A stretch of 64,000 nt of DNA from Malaya genurostris (Eukaryota; Arthropoda; Insecta; Diptera; Culicidae). Below the pieces are notes generated by a model, which did no database searches, had not been told where the DNA came from, and saw only the letters and a program-made list of their open reading frames with translations. Both the position numbers and the translations under genes were made by a program. How positions within the stretch are numbered: the stretch's first letter is position 1; every line of letters starts with the position of its first letter. Location of the stretch: positions 208,659,435 through 208,723,434 of the forward strand of contig NC_080572.1 of NCBI RefSeq assembly GCF_030247185.1, written 5' to 3'. Positions 9,346 to 21,421 of the stretch are shown piece by piece.

Positions 9346-12180
9346 AAAAAGACTTTAGTGTATATGAAAATGAAATTTATGGCCGTTGACTGTCAGTATA
9401 TTCCTTCTCGCTCATTTTACTTTTGTTGTCGAAGCTCCCAGAATTCATCATCAAATGAATTACAGTACCTAATCACTTGAAGTTTTGCTTGTTCAGTTTA
9501 TAGTGCCAAGTAGCCTACCAGTTTCATTGTCTTCCTTGTCTTCCCTGTGGGTAGTGAGCAAGTGCGAATGAATAGGCATAAACATCAACTCGATAACACA
9601 AAAGTCTCTCCGATCATAACGATAAATAAAGGGTGGCGGTTCTCATTTGAGTTTTCAATTATCCCCTGCAAGTTAAAATTGATAATTTCCACTGTTTGAA
9701 ATGTATTGAGATGAGTTACGAAATATTAAAAATAAAAACTAAAGGGAGGAACAAATAATTGATGTTTATTTTGTAATTGATATCTCAGCTATCATGACTG
9801 GTTTACTTTTCATCCATTATCTTGAGCCAACTCGAATGTTTACAAATGTCTCATTGGATTATAGAGATATTTTGTTACTTCAAGAAATAACCTGACGGTG
9901 GTTAAAGTGAGCTTCGGTAGAGAGAGAAACGAATGAAGGACGGGATGAGACCCATTCGATGCGACGGCAAAGGTTGTGTGTTAGAATGTAAATTATTTTG
10001 CACACAATACGAAATAGAGCATTTATGTCTTCAGAAAAGTTTTAGATCATGCTCAAACAAGAAAAGTACGGGTGTGTAATGTCAGAGACATAACTGGATG
10101 TCGTGAATACGAATAAAACTGACACGATTTCTTTACACTTTCGAATTCGAATTGATAGTGGATCGATTGTGTGAATTGCGAAACTTTCCCCCTTTTCGCT
10201 ACTAAAATTTTCAACGATTTTTGACGTCGATTATCTCATTTCGGATTTGCATATTTCATTGAAAGAAACTATCAAGATGCAGTACAGGATTCATTTCTGC
10301 CTTTTAAATGATGAAATGATCGATATTCGACCACGGTTCCCCTTTTATAACGTTCAGTTGAAGATATGTGCCTGACTACCTCAAAATCGTCGTCCTTGCG
10401 CGAAAAACCCAAGCTAAAGTAAAGAGTTTTCCGTTCGCGTTGTTTTAAAATTTTCAGAAAACGTTATTTTTGAGTAGTTTGTGGTTATCTCACACTGTTA
10501 AAAATATTATCCTAAATTCCTGATCATATTTTTGATGAAATAGTGAAAGAATCATGTTGCTGCCTTTAATACAAGTCGAGATATTCACGATTAACTTCTG
10601 CCCATTCTTCGATATGGCTAATATTGAAAAGGCATCCCATAGTAAAGTAAGTCGTATTCACGACAAAAATATGTCAAAGACATGAACACTTTAAAATGCA
10701 TTGGTGTCGAGATATGATGCATTGTTTATTAGAGACCCCCAAAATCAAGTTTTCCATCACAACTTTTTTAATTATCAAAATATATCTTTTTGTTCAAGGT
10801 TACATATTTTTAAGTTTACAAACTTAAATGTTTTTGAACAATTTTACTTCAAAATACTACATATTCAAGTATCAATATCTCGAAAAAGTGGAAATATATG
10901 GAATAAATTCAACAAAATTTAAAGGTATGATCACAACACTATTAGAAAAATTATTAGTCACAACTTAAATTCGCTTAAATTTATATGAAACTCACTTTAA
11001 AGAAAAGCATGTTCTAACATTCTCCAATATATATTTAGCACCCTAACATACAATATTCATTAACCTTGCACCCTAAATTCAATATTGATCGTTCTAAGGA
11101 TTTATTTTATGCGCCGTTCCCCTCGCCCGAGAGATAACGGTTTTCGTAGGAATTCCACTGTTCAATGTGTGTGTGTTCGCTTTTCAACAGAGCTCCTTTT
11201 CAAAACAACAATCACTATCGAACCGGTTTACACTCTATGAGGTTCTGTAATGCCGTGCACATTAGTAACTGAATCGTTTGTGGATTTGTTTTGTGCGCCG
11301 CTCGCCTAAGACGAGAGACATTTTTATCGAAATTCTTCTGATTCTTTGCATTCGAGGAAATCACGGGATGACCTCGATCATGGAAGGCTGCATGAAAGTG
11401 ATCGGTACCTTCCATCATCACACCAGCAAACTGAACAATCCTTTTCCGGGCATCCGAAATTCTCAATGAATTATTTTCGATAGATAGATAGAGATAGATA
11501 TAAATTCATATGGAATACAAAAAAAAACTGCTTCCTAAATATTATGTAGTTCTACGCCAACAGTTCGAACGTCTCCATGGGGCAGTCAATTGGAAGTCTT
11601 TTACGCTTAGATCAAATTTTTGTTTAACCATTGTTTTATTAACAATCAAAAGTTCAGAGTTGGTTCGCTCCGTGAAAACTCCGCACCGACGCGACGGTTG
11701 CCACTGATTGAGCTAACTTTCGAAAGCAAACTTCGGTTTGGACCGCCACAGAGCGCGCACGGGAACCGATAAGACTCACGGGCAAATTTGACGTTGGCAA
11801 ACATTCTCCCGTATTTTATCGATAAACAAAATATGTTTTGACATGACAACTTCAAAAAACGGGCTGTGGTTGCTGGGATGGTGGTACACACAAGTTTGCA
11901 TGATGGAGGTGGTGTAGCTGCTAGGCACTCTGCATTGATTGCAGCCCATCGGTTGTTCGAGTGTTCGCAGCACATGTCCCGTGTAATCGAATGCACAGAA
12001 TGAACGACAGGCCATAGTCGTTATCGGTGTGCCGTTGGAATATACAAGACTCCGATGCTGCTCCACAGCGAGTAATTCGGGGGACCGGAGTTGCATGGTG
12101 TCGGAAATATGACACACCAAAGCGATTTTTGGAAATATGATAATTTTTGGTTAACGGAAAACTGAACTATGGAACTTATG
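9346..12180. other. gene-free stretch with a shared 40-bp block at 10077-10118
   Basis: 10077-10118 holds the palindrome ATGTCAGAGACAT and flanking bases also found at 16648-16682 and 43137-43176. A (GATA)n run sits at 11480-11500. 11100-11470 contains two diverged halves starting TATGCGCCG / TGTGCGCCG about 190 bp apart. Overlapping ORFs at 11646-12120 have no recognisable domain. Confidence 0.45.
10077..10118. repeat. ATGTCAGAGACAT block, copy 1
   Basis: TAATGTCAGAGACATAACTG followed by GATG..GTGAATACGAATAA. Nearly the same order is seen at 43137-43176 and 16648-16682. Confidence 0.7.
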
Positions 12181-12181
12181 G

Positions 12182-12447
12182 CGTTTTCGTTTTTAATTTG
12201 CACTACACCGGTGCAGTGCTACACCATGGCATGAATAAACGAACAAAAATGACGAAAACATAAACAGTAACCATTGACTACAATTAACGATTCCATTGCA
12301 CAGAGCTACACCAAACCTTTGATGAGTGCTACACCAGTGGTATCGGTGCAGAAAAAGTGTAGCACTGGTGTAGTGCAATTGGTAAAAACGAACGGTTTAG
12401 GTGCAGCTTTCGCTACACCGGTGTAGTGCAATTTAATAACGAAAACG
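12182..12447. mobile_element. TIR foldback element (MITE), ~266 bp
   Basis: Terminal inverted repeats of about 36 bp: the left end (12182-12217) and the reverse complement of the right end (about 12410-12447) share CGTTTTCGTT, TTAA and TTGCACTACACCGGTG. The inside repeats CTACACC(A/G)GTG several times on both strands, including the perfect palindrome CTACACCGGTGTAG. No ORF and no clear target-site duplication; superfamily unknown. Confidence 0.75.
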
Positions 12448-13795
12448 ACATTAGTAGATCCTCATATCGATGTGTATAGGACTTATGACAAATGTAAAAT
12501 ATTTATCCAACCAAAGGGACGATCAAATGTGAGATGACTTACGACTGGAAATAAAATTCGGTGAATTCCAATAGAGACCAATCGACCCACTGTGCTGCGA
12601 TGATAGATGATGAAGATGTGCGACACCGGGAAGGGTAAGTTTTATATATGTAATTCTCCCCCATCGGCTGCGTCACAGTATTTTATTGGAGTCACGCCAT
12701 GCCACGCCAGTCAATGAACAGGCAGCAAGTTTTCACGTTGTAGGGAAAAGCGGCATATCGTAGAGAACTTTGACATAGTTCTAAAGTGTGTCCTTCGGTT
12801 CCGAATGCGCCGCGTGTTAGGAAATGGGGGTTCGGAAAATCTCTCGCATCGATGCTGTGAAATTGTTCTATCAAAGGTTCACTGTGTGAAGTGGAATCTA
12901 CGGCCGTAACGATGCTAGATGGCGAACCATGCGCAGAACTGTACTTTACATGTTGTATTCGGGACGGCAACGGTGCAGTGCAGGACGTACGCGGCTGTGG
13001 TGGGGGACGGACGAGATTCGCATTCCACGGATGTCACCGTGAATGCTTCGAGACAGAATACCGCTTCGAGTAGCTATGCAAGTTCCTTCGTTTGAACTCA
13101 CAAAAACGTTGGACAATCTCGCGGTGCGCTGGCGTTTTTCGACGGAAGCTGCATTACACTGCTGTAATGATGGTGACGATGATGACGCGCGGTGGTTCAC
13201 AAAAAGCGCTAAGTAGCGTGAATGTTCGGTTAAATGTAAATTGCGATATTAAAAGCACGACGGTGGTTATTTCACAACGGGGTGAACACCAACCGATGAT
13301 GATGGTTCTGAGGGTACAAGTTGGTGGTGACGGATGCCGGATGCACCCAAGGGTTGATGAACCCATTTAGGGACGTACGATAGTATGAAATTGAATTTGA
13401 TTCGACTTTGAACTACCGGAATCCTTTTTCAGAGTAAGTAGAGGAAAAAGAAAGTTTTTTATCTACTTATTTCTTTTTTGCAGCTCATGACGAGAGTTTT
13501 AAAGGACCGTTTTTCTATTTTACGAAATACGACAGAATGACAAAAACAATAAATATAATACGACATGGGATTTTTGCAAAAAATGAGATTTTTGTTCTAT
13601 TGATCACATTCTTCAACAAAATATCAAACGCCACTGTGTTTGATGCGTTTCAATGTTTTATCAATTTCTTTTCAAAAAATGACTCCGATACTAAAAACTT
13701 AACGAATTCGAGAGGTAAAGGTCGAGCACAAATTATTTTCCGGATGGAATAGTCCGAACATAATACGAAGCGATAAAACAAAACACAGTCTTTTT
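12448..13795. other. gene-free, less AT-rich stretch
   Basis: 12550-13370 is less AT-rich with overlapping 60-92 codon ORFs on both strands. None shows a signal peptide, a repeat of Cys spacing or a domain. Could contain single-copy host DNA. Confidence 0.4.
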
Positions 13796-13860
13796 ATTAA
13801 TCCACCTAGTGGTGTAATGATGCCTTCCTCATTTTCATTTTTTTATTTAACTAATTTTTT
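13796..13860 (+). repeat. left terminus of the modular dispersed family
   Basis: TTAATCCACCTAGTGGTGTA followed by ATGATGCCTTCCTCAT. The same terminus occurs at 18405, 26728, 35214, 49387 and 53450 and, inverted, at 4405-4437. Confidence 0.75.
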
Positions 13861-15640
13861 TTTGATTCAACCAATATGGTTTTTGATGTGCATATTTTCA
13901 AAGAGTTGAAAAATATGCTGTTTTGAATGGTGTCAAATGCCGGAGACAATTGAAAGCAAAACAATAATCGCAATACAAAATCAACAACTTTTTTAGTTGA
14001 AATCTGATTGCGTCACTTCTAAATGTCAATGAAAACGATATCGATGGTTAAAGCGTTTGGTGAAATTTTGTCCATTCGATTCGAGAAATTTATGATTCCA
14101 TAACAAGTGTTTATCTAACAGCGGTGTTGTGATAAAGTGAACCTAGTTTAAGATGAAAAAGATTTGGTGATTAAGAAAATGTTAATGAATGATTATCTCG
14201 TAATCTTTCAGGTATGCGCAAAAATTTTATGCTTCAAATTCGATCATTGATTTACTTCCAGCAGACTGTTTTACTTCCAGCTGTTTGATACCGATGATGA
14301 TGTTCATGCATTAGCAATAAAACGCTTTTTGACATGAATTCAATTTATAAAAGTAACAGGAGCGAAGGATTTCAAACACACAGAACGCGCTGCGATTGAA
14401 TGGCGGTTTGAATTGCCGTCGTAAAATTCCAATTCCCAGCGGTTGATGCACCCAAGCTCATATAAATTGACTAAAATTATCAGTGCATAACTTTAGTTCA
14501 ACCGTTTGAAGGCATCATATTTCAATACTCATTTTAGGTAAATTTAATAATTTCCCTAATTTACTCGCCCCACCGGCACTTTGGCTGATTAAAAACGTTT
14601 TTCTACATCAATCATTTCCGATCGAATCAGAAGTATTTTTTTTAGAATTTAGATCTTTACTGATCTCGACTTGACATGATCATGATCATACAAAAATCAA
14701 AATCACTTAGAGATCGGATCAGTTCTGATTTCGTAATGATAATTTATTCCTTGGTTAAGATCACTTGAAATCAGCAGTGATCGGTGGTTTTCCCAGCCCT
14801 GATATTACATGTCAATAAAAAATACTGTTAATATTTTAACAACGATATTTATTTCATGAATCTCAACATACCGAACTTATTTCAAATATATCACAACGTG
14901 TATCAGTAAGTATATTTTGATTATTTTCGCAAATCAATAACATTGTTCGAGTTGATTTAACTATTTGCAATGTCTAAAACAAATAAAACCGATTTATTTT
15001 TCAACTAACAGAATTTTGTTTCAATAACAACACCAGTTATTTCAACTAAAATATTTGTTGAAATTGAAAGGTATGTGTCCTCACTAATTGACAGCATTTC
15101 TTTTCAAACAGTTAAATTAGTTGTTTCAACCATCGTTTCTGCTAATCGAAAAACAACAAAAATGACAGTTTAGTTAAAACAACGATCGATTAGTTGTGCC
15201 AAATTTTAACCAATCGAATTCAGAAAATCAACTAATATTCTGGTTGAAATGGGATCGCTGGTGGTTCCGTGAGCAGAAATTCCCCGAAATACTAAATTTT
15301 AAAAAAGTTTAGAAAATAGTTTTGAAGATTTCTGTTGCATAATATTGCTACATTGATATACTAAATTTGAATTTAAGTTAGTGAAAATCTTTTCAATAAT
15401 GTGTGAGAAAGTGGAAAGTGAAAAAGAGAATCGGTGGATATCGACAGAGTGACGTTCGCTTCATTCAACCATACACTAATATGACCTACCAATTTATTCA
15501 CGATTGTCTATAAATATTTGAATTTTGGGAAAAAATGTACCGGTATTTGGTTACAGACTCTCATGATCGGCAAAGTAGAGAAATGAACTAGTAAATATAA
15601 AGAGGTAGCTTATGAAATCAAAAATTCTTGCAACTGCCAT
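13861..15640. other. gene-free AT-rich stretch
   Basis: Contains many TGATC strings at 14655-14790 and repeated TTCAACTAA / GTTGAAAT strings at 15000-15250, which look like degenerate simple repeats. No ORF of note. Confidence 0.45.
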
Positions 15641-15644
15641 TTTT

Positions 15645-16300
15645 ACACTAAGCACCTTACTTTTGAAAGCAGAGGTTTAAGCCAAATGAAAATTACAAGT
15701 TTGTGGAAGTCGGTTCAGCCATCTCCGAGAAAAGTGAGTGACATTTTTTCACATATTTGGTGCAAATCATCCTGTAATTCCGGAACCGGAAGTGGGACCC
15801 AAATGAAAATCAGGAACTTTGTATGAAACCAATAGATCTTTCATTTGAATCTAAATTTGTGAAATTCTGTAAAGTCATTTCGGAGAAAAGTGAGTGACAT
15901 TATTTTCACCGTTTATGTGCATTTTCATATTTTGTTGCATATCACCCTGTAATTCCGGAACCAGAAGTCGGATCTAACTGAAATTCAGGAACTTTGTATT
16001 AGACAGTAAGGCCTTTCGTTTAAATCTAAGTTAGTGAAACTCGGTAAAGCCATCTTCGAGAAAAGTGAAAGACATTATTTTCACATATTTGATGCATATC
16101 ACTCTGTGATTCCTGAACCGGAAGTCAAATTCAAATTAAATCCAGAAACTCTGCATGGGGCCATATGACTTTTTATTTGAATCTTAATTTGTGAAAATCG
16201 GTTCAGGCATCTCAGAGAAAAGCGAGTGACAAAATTTGTCACAAACACACACACACACACACACACACATTTTTTCAGTTCATGACTCAAAAGTGCTTAG
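15645..16300 (+). repeat. tandem modules of the dispersed family (about four ~150-bp units)
   Basis: Each module runs: CCTGTAATTCCGGAACCGGA, AGTCGGATC.AA.TGAAA, AGGAACTTTGTAT, CCTTTC.TTTGAATCTAA, then GTGAAA.TCGG followed by CATCTC.GAGAAAAGTGAGT. Modules begin near 15650, 15768, 15945 and 16096. It ends in a (CA)n run at 16245-16268. No coding frame is kept between modules. Confidence 0.8.
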
Positions 16301-17416
16301 GTAACACACACCGTGACATTAATTCGGATGATCAATTATTTCAATTTTTTTATTGATTTCTCGAAAAGTACAGAAAGAATGCTTCAAAACTAACTATTTA
16401 AGAGCATTTACAGCGACTTGCTACCCATTTGAAACTCTAGATTTTCATAGAAAATGGATTACGCGAACCAGGCTTTGCGCCATGCATTTTCTATGGAAAT
16501 GATAAAATCCATCTTACAGCACTTCAACTTAAAAAAACTTAGGAGAGTTCATGTTTCACTTATTAAGTTTCAAATCTCAAACTAGGATTTTTTATCCTAA
16601 AAGCATTTATGTTATGAATATGAATAGAGGTAGGTTGGTTGGTTAATGTCAGAGACATAACCGGATTGGTATAAAAACGAATCATTTCCTCTAAATCAAA
16701 GCAGTTGTAATGGGCCAAAACGCATTCAAACCTATATGTACAAAGTATTTTTCACGAAATTTACGATCTTTTGGTGCAAAGTTAGAACTAAGCTATTTCA
16801 TACGAAGTCGCAGGTCGATTTTTTCATGTATTTTTCTTTTATTTGGCTTGAATTTTGCATATGCATTCTTGATGATCAAAAGAGACAATTTGCATCAGAA
16901 GTTTGTCATTTTTACTCTAGCTGTACTTTTGAGCAGAGAAATTCCTTAAAAATTTTCAATAATATATGTTTCGGTCGACTTGGTGCCTTCTGCAATGTTT
17001 TAGGTAAGTATAAGGACTATGTAACAAAATTTAGCACTGCTAAAAGAAATAATTTTTAAAGAACACCTAAAACTCAAATGTCTCTAAAACGGAATTTTTG
17101 ATTTTCTTTTTTTTTTTCATATATTGTAGCTGAAGTCCAAAGTAAAATACTGTCAAAATTCCTAGAATGGAGAAGTAATATTTGAAAAAGTTACATATAC
17201 TTAAAATAATGTGAATTTTTGAAAATCATGATAAACATTTTTTTTTGTTTTTTAACAAAATTTTGCTATATGCTACGGTTCTCGGGATACAGCGGTTTGA
17301 AAAATAAATCGGGATTTTTGCTTTATAACGGTTTTGGATAATCTTTGAATCTTTCCGTATGTAAAAGTACCATCGGACCTGCCTAAAAACCTAATTCATG
17401 TATCATCCAAACCATA
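16301..17416. other. gene-free stretch with the ATGTCAGAGACAT block (16648-16682)
   Basis: 16442-16497 has short complementary arms TTTCATAGAAAATG / CATTTTCTATGGAAA. 16736-17059 holds a 107-codon ORF of AT-rich low-complexity composition with no domain. Not considered a gene. Confidence 0.4.
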
Positions 17417-18186
17417 AGGAGTGTATCGATAAGTAGTTAGCAACATTCAAACAGTTATTACTCTGAAATGGTTTAATTTTTTGCAGCGTGTTTTGCGGTG
17501 ACATATTTATTTACATTAACAGCTGCGCAATCGATTGGTTTCGGTTCGGTTTATCGTTTCAATGATGAGTCGAATTGATCCGGAAACGCGAAAGTTCATG
17601 CAGAAGGTGTTGGTCGAGCAAGTAATTTGTACCTGTGGTTTGCGGTCGTCGATTTTCTTCACGAAGGGCACAATTAACGCCAAGGTGTACGAGGAAGAAT
17701 GTTTGAAGAAGAGAATGCTGCCACTGTACAGAAAACATAAGGTTCCTCCTCTCTTCTGGGCGGATTTGGCTTCAGCCCACTACGCCAACTCCGTTCTACA
17801 GTGGTTGTCAAAAAATAATGTACAATTCGTGGAAAAGGACATCAACCCACCGAACTGCCCGGATCTTCGGTCAATTAAAAGGTATTGGGCAATTGTCAAG
17901 CGGCACTTTCGGAAGGTAGGTGCAGTGTCCCAAAACATGCAGGAGTTAAAAAAAAAACTGGACAGCTGCCACCAGGAAAGTCGCAAAAGTAGCTGCAGAA
18001 TTTAATGAAGAATGTCAAGTCTAAAGTGCGAGCGTTTCACAGAAACTAGGATTTTCTTCAATATAATCAGTGAAATGCATAAAAATGTAATTTTTCTACA
18101 ATATATCGAAAACTGATGTCAAGATATTTTTTTTTCGCTGTTTTATTCAATAATCAATGTTGCTAACTACTTTTCGATACACTCTT
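17417..18186 (+). mobile_element. internally deleted DD37E Tc1-mariner element, ~770 bp
   Basis: Bounded by TA (17415-17416 and 18187-18188). The TIRs read inward AGGAGTGTATCGATAAGTAG and AAGAGTGTATCGAAAAGTAG, each continuing TTAGCAACATT. Size is roughly 60 percent of a full IS630-Tc1-mariner element of this kind, and the loss is inside the transposase gene. Both TIRs are still similar, so it could in principle be moved by a transposase made elsewhere. Confidence 0.9.
17562..18005 (+). pseudogene. DD37E transposase, N-terminal/central deletion, catalytic Glu replaced by Lys
   Basis: DDE transposase of the IS630-Tc1-mariner superfamily, DD37E type known from mosquitoes. The ORF begins MMSRIDPETRKFMQKVLVEQ and then jumps directly to the catalytic half (ICTCGLRSSIFFTKGTINAK). 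The DNA-binding domain and the first catalytic Asp are therefore gone. The second Asp is in FWADLASAHYA. Exactly 37 residues on, where Glu is expected in the PIErYW motif, the sequence is SIKRYW, so the third catalytic residue is Lys. NPPNCPDLR is intact. The reading frame ends after a poly-A slip near 17950 and reaches a stop at 18003-18005. The ATG at 17562 is preferred over an upstream TTG. Non-functional. Confidence 0.85.
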
Positions 18187-20133
18187 TACTGCTTAACGTT
18201 TGACGATATCGGGTTGTTAACATATAAGCAATTTTTTTTGAACACTAATCATACCAACACACAATATATACCTATTTGTACCATCAAATAACCGGACTTC
18301 GTGTTCCCTTATTAAATGTATGAAAAATGTATGTTAGAAGCAAAATAATAATAAAAATTAAAGTTATAATGAAAAAAAAGCATATTGACTATTTCAAGTT
18401 TGAATCCACCTAGTAGTGTGATAATACCAGTTAACCGAACGGAATTTAATGCAACCTAAATGTATGTACAATTCGGAATCTGCCTTGCAAGCGGTTTTGA
18501 ACGCAGTCGATCATAACCCGATCAGCAACACCGGACGACTACAACATCAACGACACCCGGTCACGAGTAGCTTGGTCAGCAGTTAGATTCTAGAAGTTAG
18601 GTTCAATTATGCGAAATAAAACGAACGGCAGTCATTAAGTTCTGAGGTCTTGTCGAAGTGACACGAGTTTGTCTTTGTTTTAAAAGTTCGAAAACGACTA
18701 ATCAAGTTTAACTCACCTTTGTCATGTCATTCAAATAATCTCATAATACTATTTTTTTTATCGAGCTAATATTCAACACAAATTTGATTAGGAACAATAA
18801 TTTCTATGTTGGCTTGGGTAATCCACAAAATTGTGCTTTAACACTAAATATACAAACACTTAAGGGAGTACTCTAGTGTGATGGGCGTTTCCAAATGCTT
18901 TTGAGGAATTTTTTGTTGAAAAAAAAACGTGAGGAAAAAAACAATTATGTTTCATATCTGTTTGGAATACATTTTAAACAATCTTTGGAAAATGTGTAAA
19001 GCCATCACACGGAATATTTTCGGAGGTACACTAATCAACAGGAACAAATATTAAAGTAGAGGTGCTTTACTGCTGTCATTATCCCGGGTGCTCTGATTAT
19101 CAGAAATCCAAAAAAAAAACGAACTCTGAAGAATCGATGTGAGCTCCGATTTGGGAGTTTTTGAACACTGTTTCCGGTACTTCCGAAATCGGAACCCGAC
19201 TAACGGCTTAGTTAGTGAATTTATATTGTAACCAACTAGCAAGGTCTGCAAGTTAAAAGAATTTTCTAGCAAGTTTAAAAGAATTCGCTCTTATTTATAT
19301 TGTCATTTATGAAAAAATAAACACAATTGAAATTTTTTTCATTTATCATTATATTATTCATTCTGCGATTATATTCCCGGAACCGGAAGCGTCCGCCATT
19401 TGCCAATCGAACTTGATCATTGACCCAATAGTAGCTTTCAAACGAAGCTGAAATCGGTTCAGCCATCTCGGAGAAAATTGAATGTATAAAAGTACACCTA
19501 CACACATTCATACACACACATACATACATACACAGACATGCTACGATCTCGTCAAGCTGAGTGGAGTTTTGTATAACACTAGGAAGCTTCCTGGCTCCGA
19601 TCGAAAGTCAGTTTTCCCAGTAAATCTATACTCTTTCTTGAGAGAAAGACGAAAATATTCTTCCGGTCAAAAGACATGTATTATTCAAAATATACAAATC
19701 ACAAAAACGTATAATATAGAATATTAACTTTATATAAACCCTTCCATTGTTGGTGGGCTTGACGGCATTGCAAACATCATACGATACAATCAATTAGAGT
19801 TAGAATTTAATATAGACATATGTTACAGTTTAAGCCTAATTTTTTATTTTAATGAATGAAATACGGAACGACTTGAATAAGATGTGGATTGCATTACGCT
19901 CCAAACATCCGGGGTTTGGAGAGCCCGGTAGAGATTAACTGAATTCTGTTTTACGTTTCATTTTCATACTACCGGCCCTTATTACCAGTGTGAAGTGGAA
20001 ATTAAATGGAGTGAACGTATCCCAATTGGGTTTCACACGATGACATCAAACGAACGGTAAATGCAGTCCATCTTTGACGTTTATTGGTGGTTTGTGTATC
20101 ATAAAATACTGTGAAATGAGATAGAATATTGTA
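18187..20133. repeat. degenerate modular-family pieces and AT-rich DNA
   Basis: 18405-18440 has the left terminus CCACCTAGTAGTGTGATAAT. 19120-19215 and 19375-19545 contain body fragments (GGAACCGGAAGC, GCCATCTCGGAGAAAA) and a CA/CATA-rich run at 19500-19535. Between them, no gene or RNA was seen. Confidence 0.5.
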
Positions 20134-21419
20134 ACAGATCGGTTGAAAAGTTCGTATCGTTTCTATGAGAGGGCGCCACTAGAATTAAATCCATACCATT
20201 TTAAGTTAGTACCAACCTTCAAAAGATACGTGTATAAATTTGACAGCTGTCTGATTATTAGTTTGTGAGATATTGCATTTTGAGTGAAGCTACTTTTGTT
20301 ATTATGAAAAAAATTAAAAAAAAGGAATTTCGTCTGTTTATGAAACACTACTTTTTGATGAAAAAAAGTGCCGCCGATACCAAAAAATTGCTTGATGAGT
20401 GTTATCCAGACTCTGCACCGGGTGAAGCAACAATTCGTAAGTGGTTTGCAAAATTTCGTACTGGTCATATGAGCACCGAAGACGATGAACGCAGTGGACG
20501 TCCAAAAGAGGCTGTTACCGATGAAAACGTGAAAAAAATCCACAAAATGATTTTCAATGACCGTAAAGTGAAGTTAATCGAGATAGCTCACACCCTAAAG
20601 ATATCAAAGGAACGTGTTGGACATATTATTCACGAATATTTGGATATGAGAAAGCTTTGTGCAAAATGGGTGCCGCGTGAGCTCACAATCGATCAAAAAC
20701 AACAACGAATTGATGATTCTGAGCAGTGTTTGGAGCTGTTATATCGAAATAAAACCGATTTTTTTCGTCGATATATAACAATGGACGCAACATGGCTCCA
20801 TCACTTCACTCCGGAGTCCAATCAGCTGAGTGGACTGCACGCGATGAACCGAACCCAAAGCGTGGAAAGACTTAACAATCGGCCGGTAAGGTTATGGCGT
20901 CTGTATTTTGGGATTCGCATGGTATAATTTTCATCGACTACCTTGAAAAGGGAAAAACCATCAACAGTGACTATTATATAGCGTTATTAGAGCGTTTGAA
21001 GGACGAAATTTCAAAAAACGGCCTCATTTGAAAAAGAAAAAAGTTCTGTTTCAGCAAGACAATGCACCGTGTCACAAGTCGATGAAAACCATGCTGAAAT
21101 TGAACGAATTGGGCTTCGAAATGCTCCCTCATCCACCGTATTCTCCAGATTTGGCCCCCAGTGACTTTTTCCTGTTCTCAGACCTCAAGAGAATGCTCGC
21201 TGGTAAAAAAATTTAGAAGCAATGAAGAGGTAATCGCTGAAACTGAGGCCTATTTTGAGGCAAAGGACAAATCGTACTACAAAAATGGTATCGAAAAGTT
21301 GGTAGATCGCTATAATCGCTGTATCGCCTCTGATGGCAATTATGTTGAATAATAAAAACGAATTTTGGCAAAAAAATGTGTGTTTCTATTAAACGATACG
21401 AACTTTTCAGCCGAACTGT
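20134..21419 (+). mobile_element. mariner element (irritans type, Himar1-like), 1286 bp, ends intact
   Basis: Flanked by TA (20132-20133 and 21420-21421). The 29-bp TIRs, both inward ACAG.TCGG.TGAAAAGTTC followed by GTATCGTTT, differ at only two positions. Length is close to that of Himar1 (about 1.26 kb). It has kept both ends but lost its transposase by several small lesions. Confidence 0.95.
20304..21352 (+). pseudogene. mariner transposase (Himar1-like), frameshifted
   Basis: DDE transposase with N-terminal helix-turn-helix domains and a DD34D catalytic core. The first about 175 codons are open and closely match Himar1-type proteins (SAPGEATIRKWFAKF, ERSGRPKEAVTDEN, LDMRKLCAKWVPREL). The first catalytic Asp is in TMDATWLHH; the following Glu usual in DETW is Ala. 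Then come a small deletion after PESN (about 20822) shifting frame, an in-frame TAA after PNPKRGKT (about 20872), a second frameshift before the KRPH motif (about 21012), and a third in a run of A after LAGKK (about 21207). QQDNAPCHKS and PDLAPSDFFLF keep the other two Asp residues. The start ATG at 20304 is preferred over an upstream GTG because it matches the family start. Four lesions make it inactive. Confidence 0.93.
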
Positions 21420-21421
21420 TA

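Noticed and set aside
16736..17059. 107-codon ORF with hydrophobic stretches
   Set aside because: Overlaps another ORF in a different frame, AT-rich, and looks like part of a dispersed repeat.
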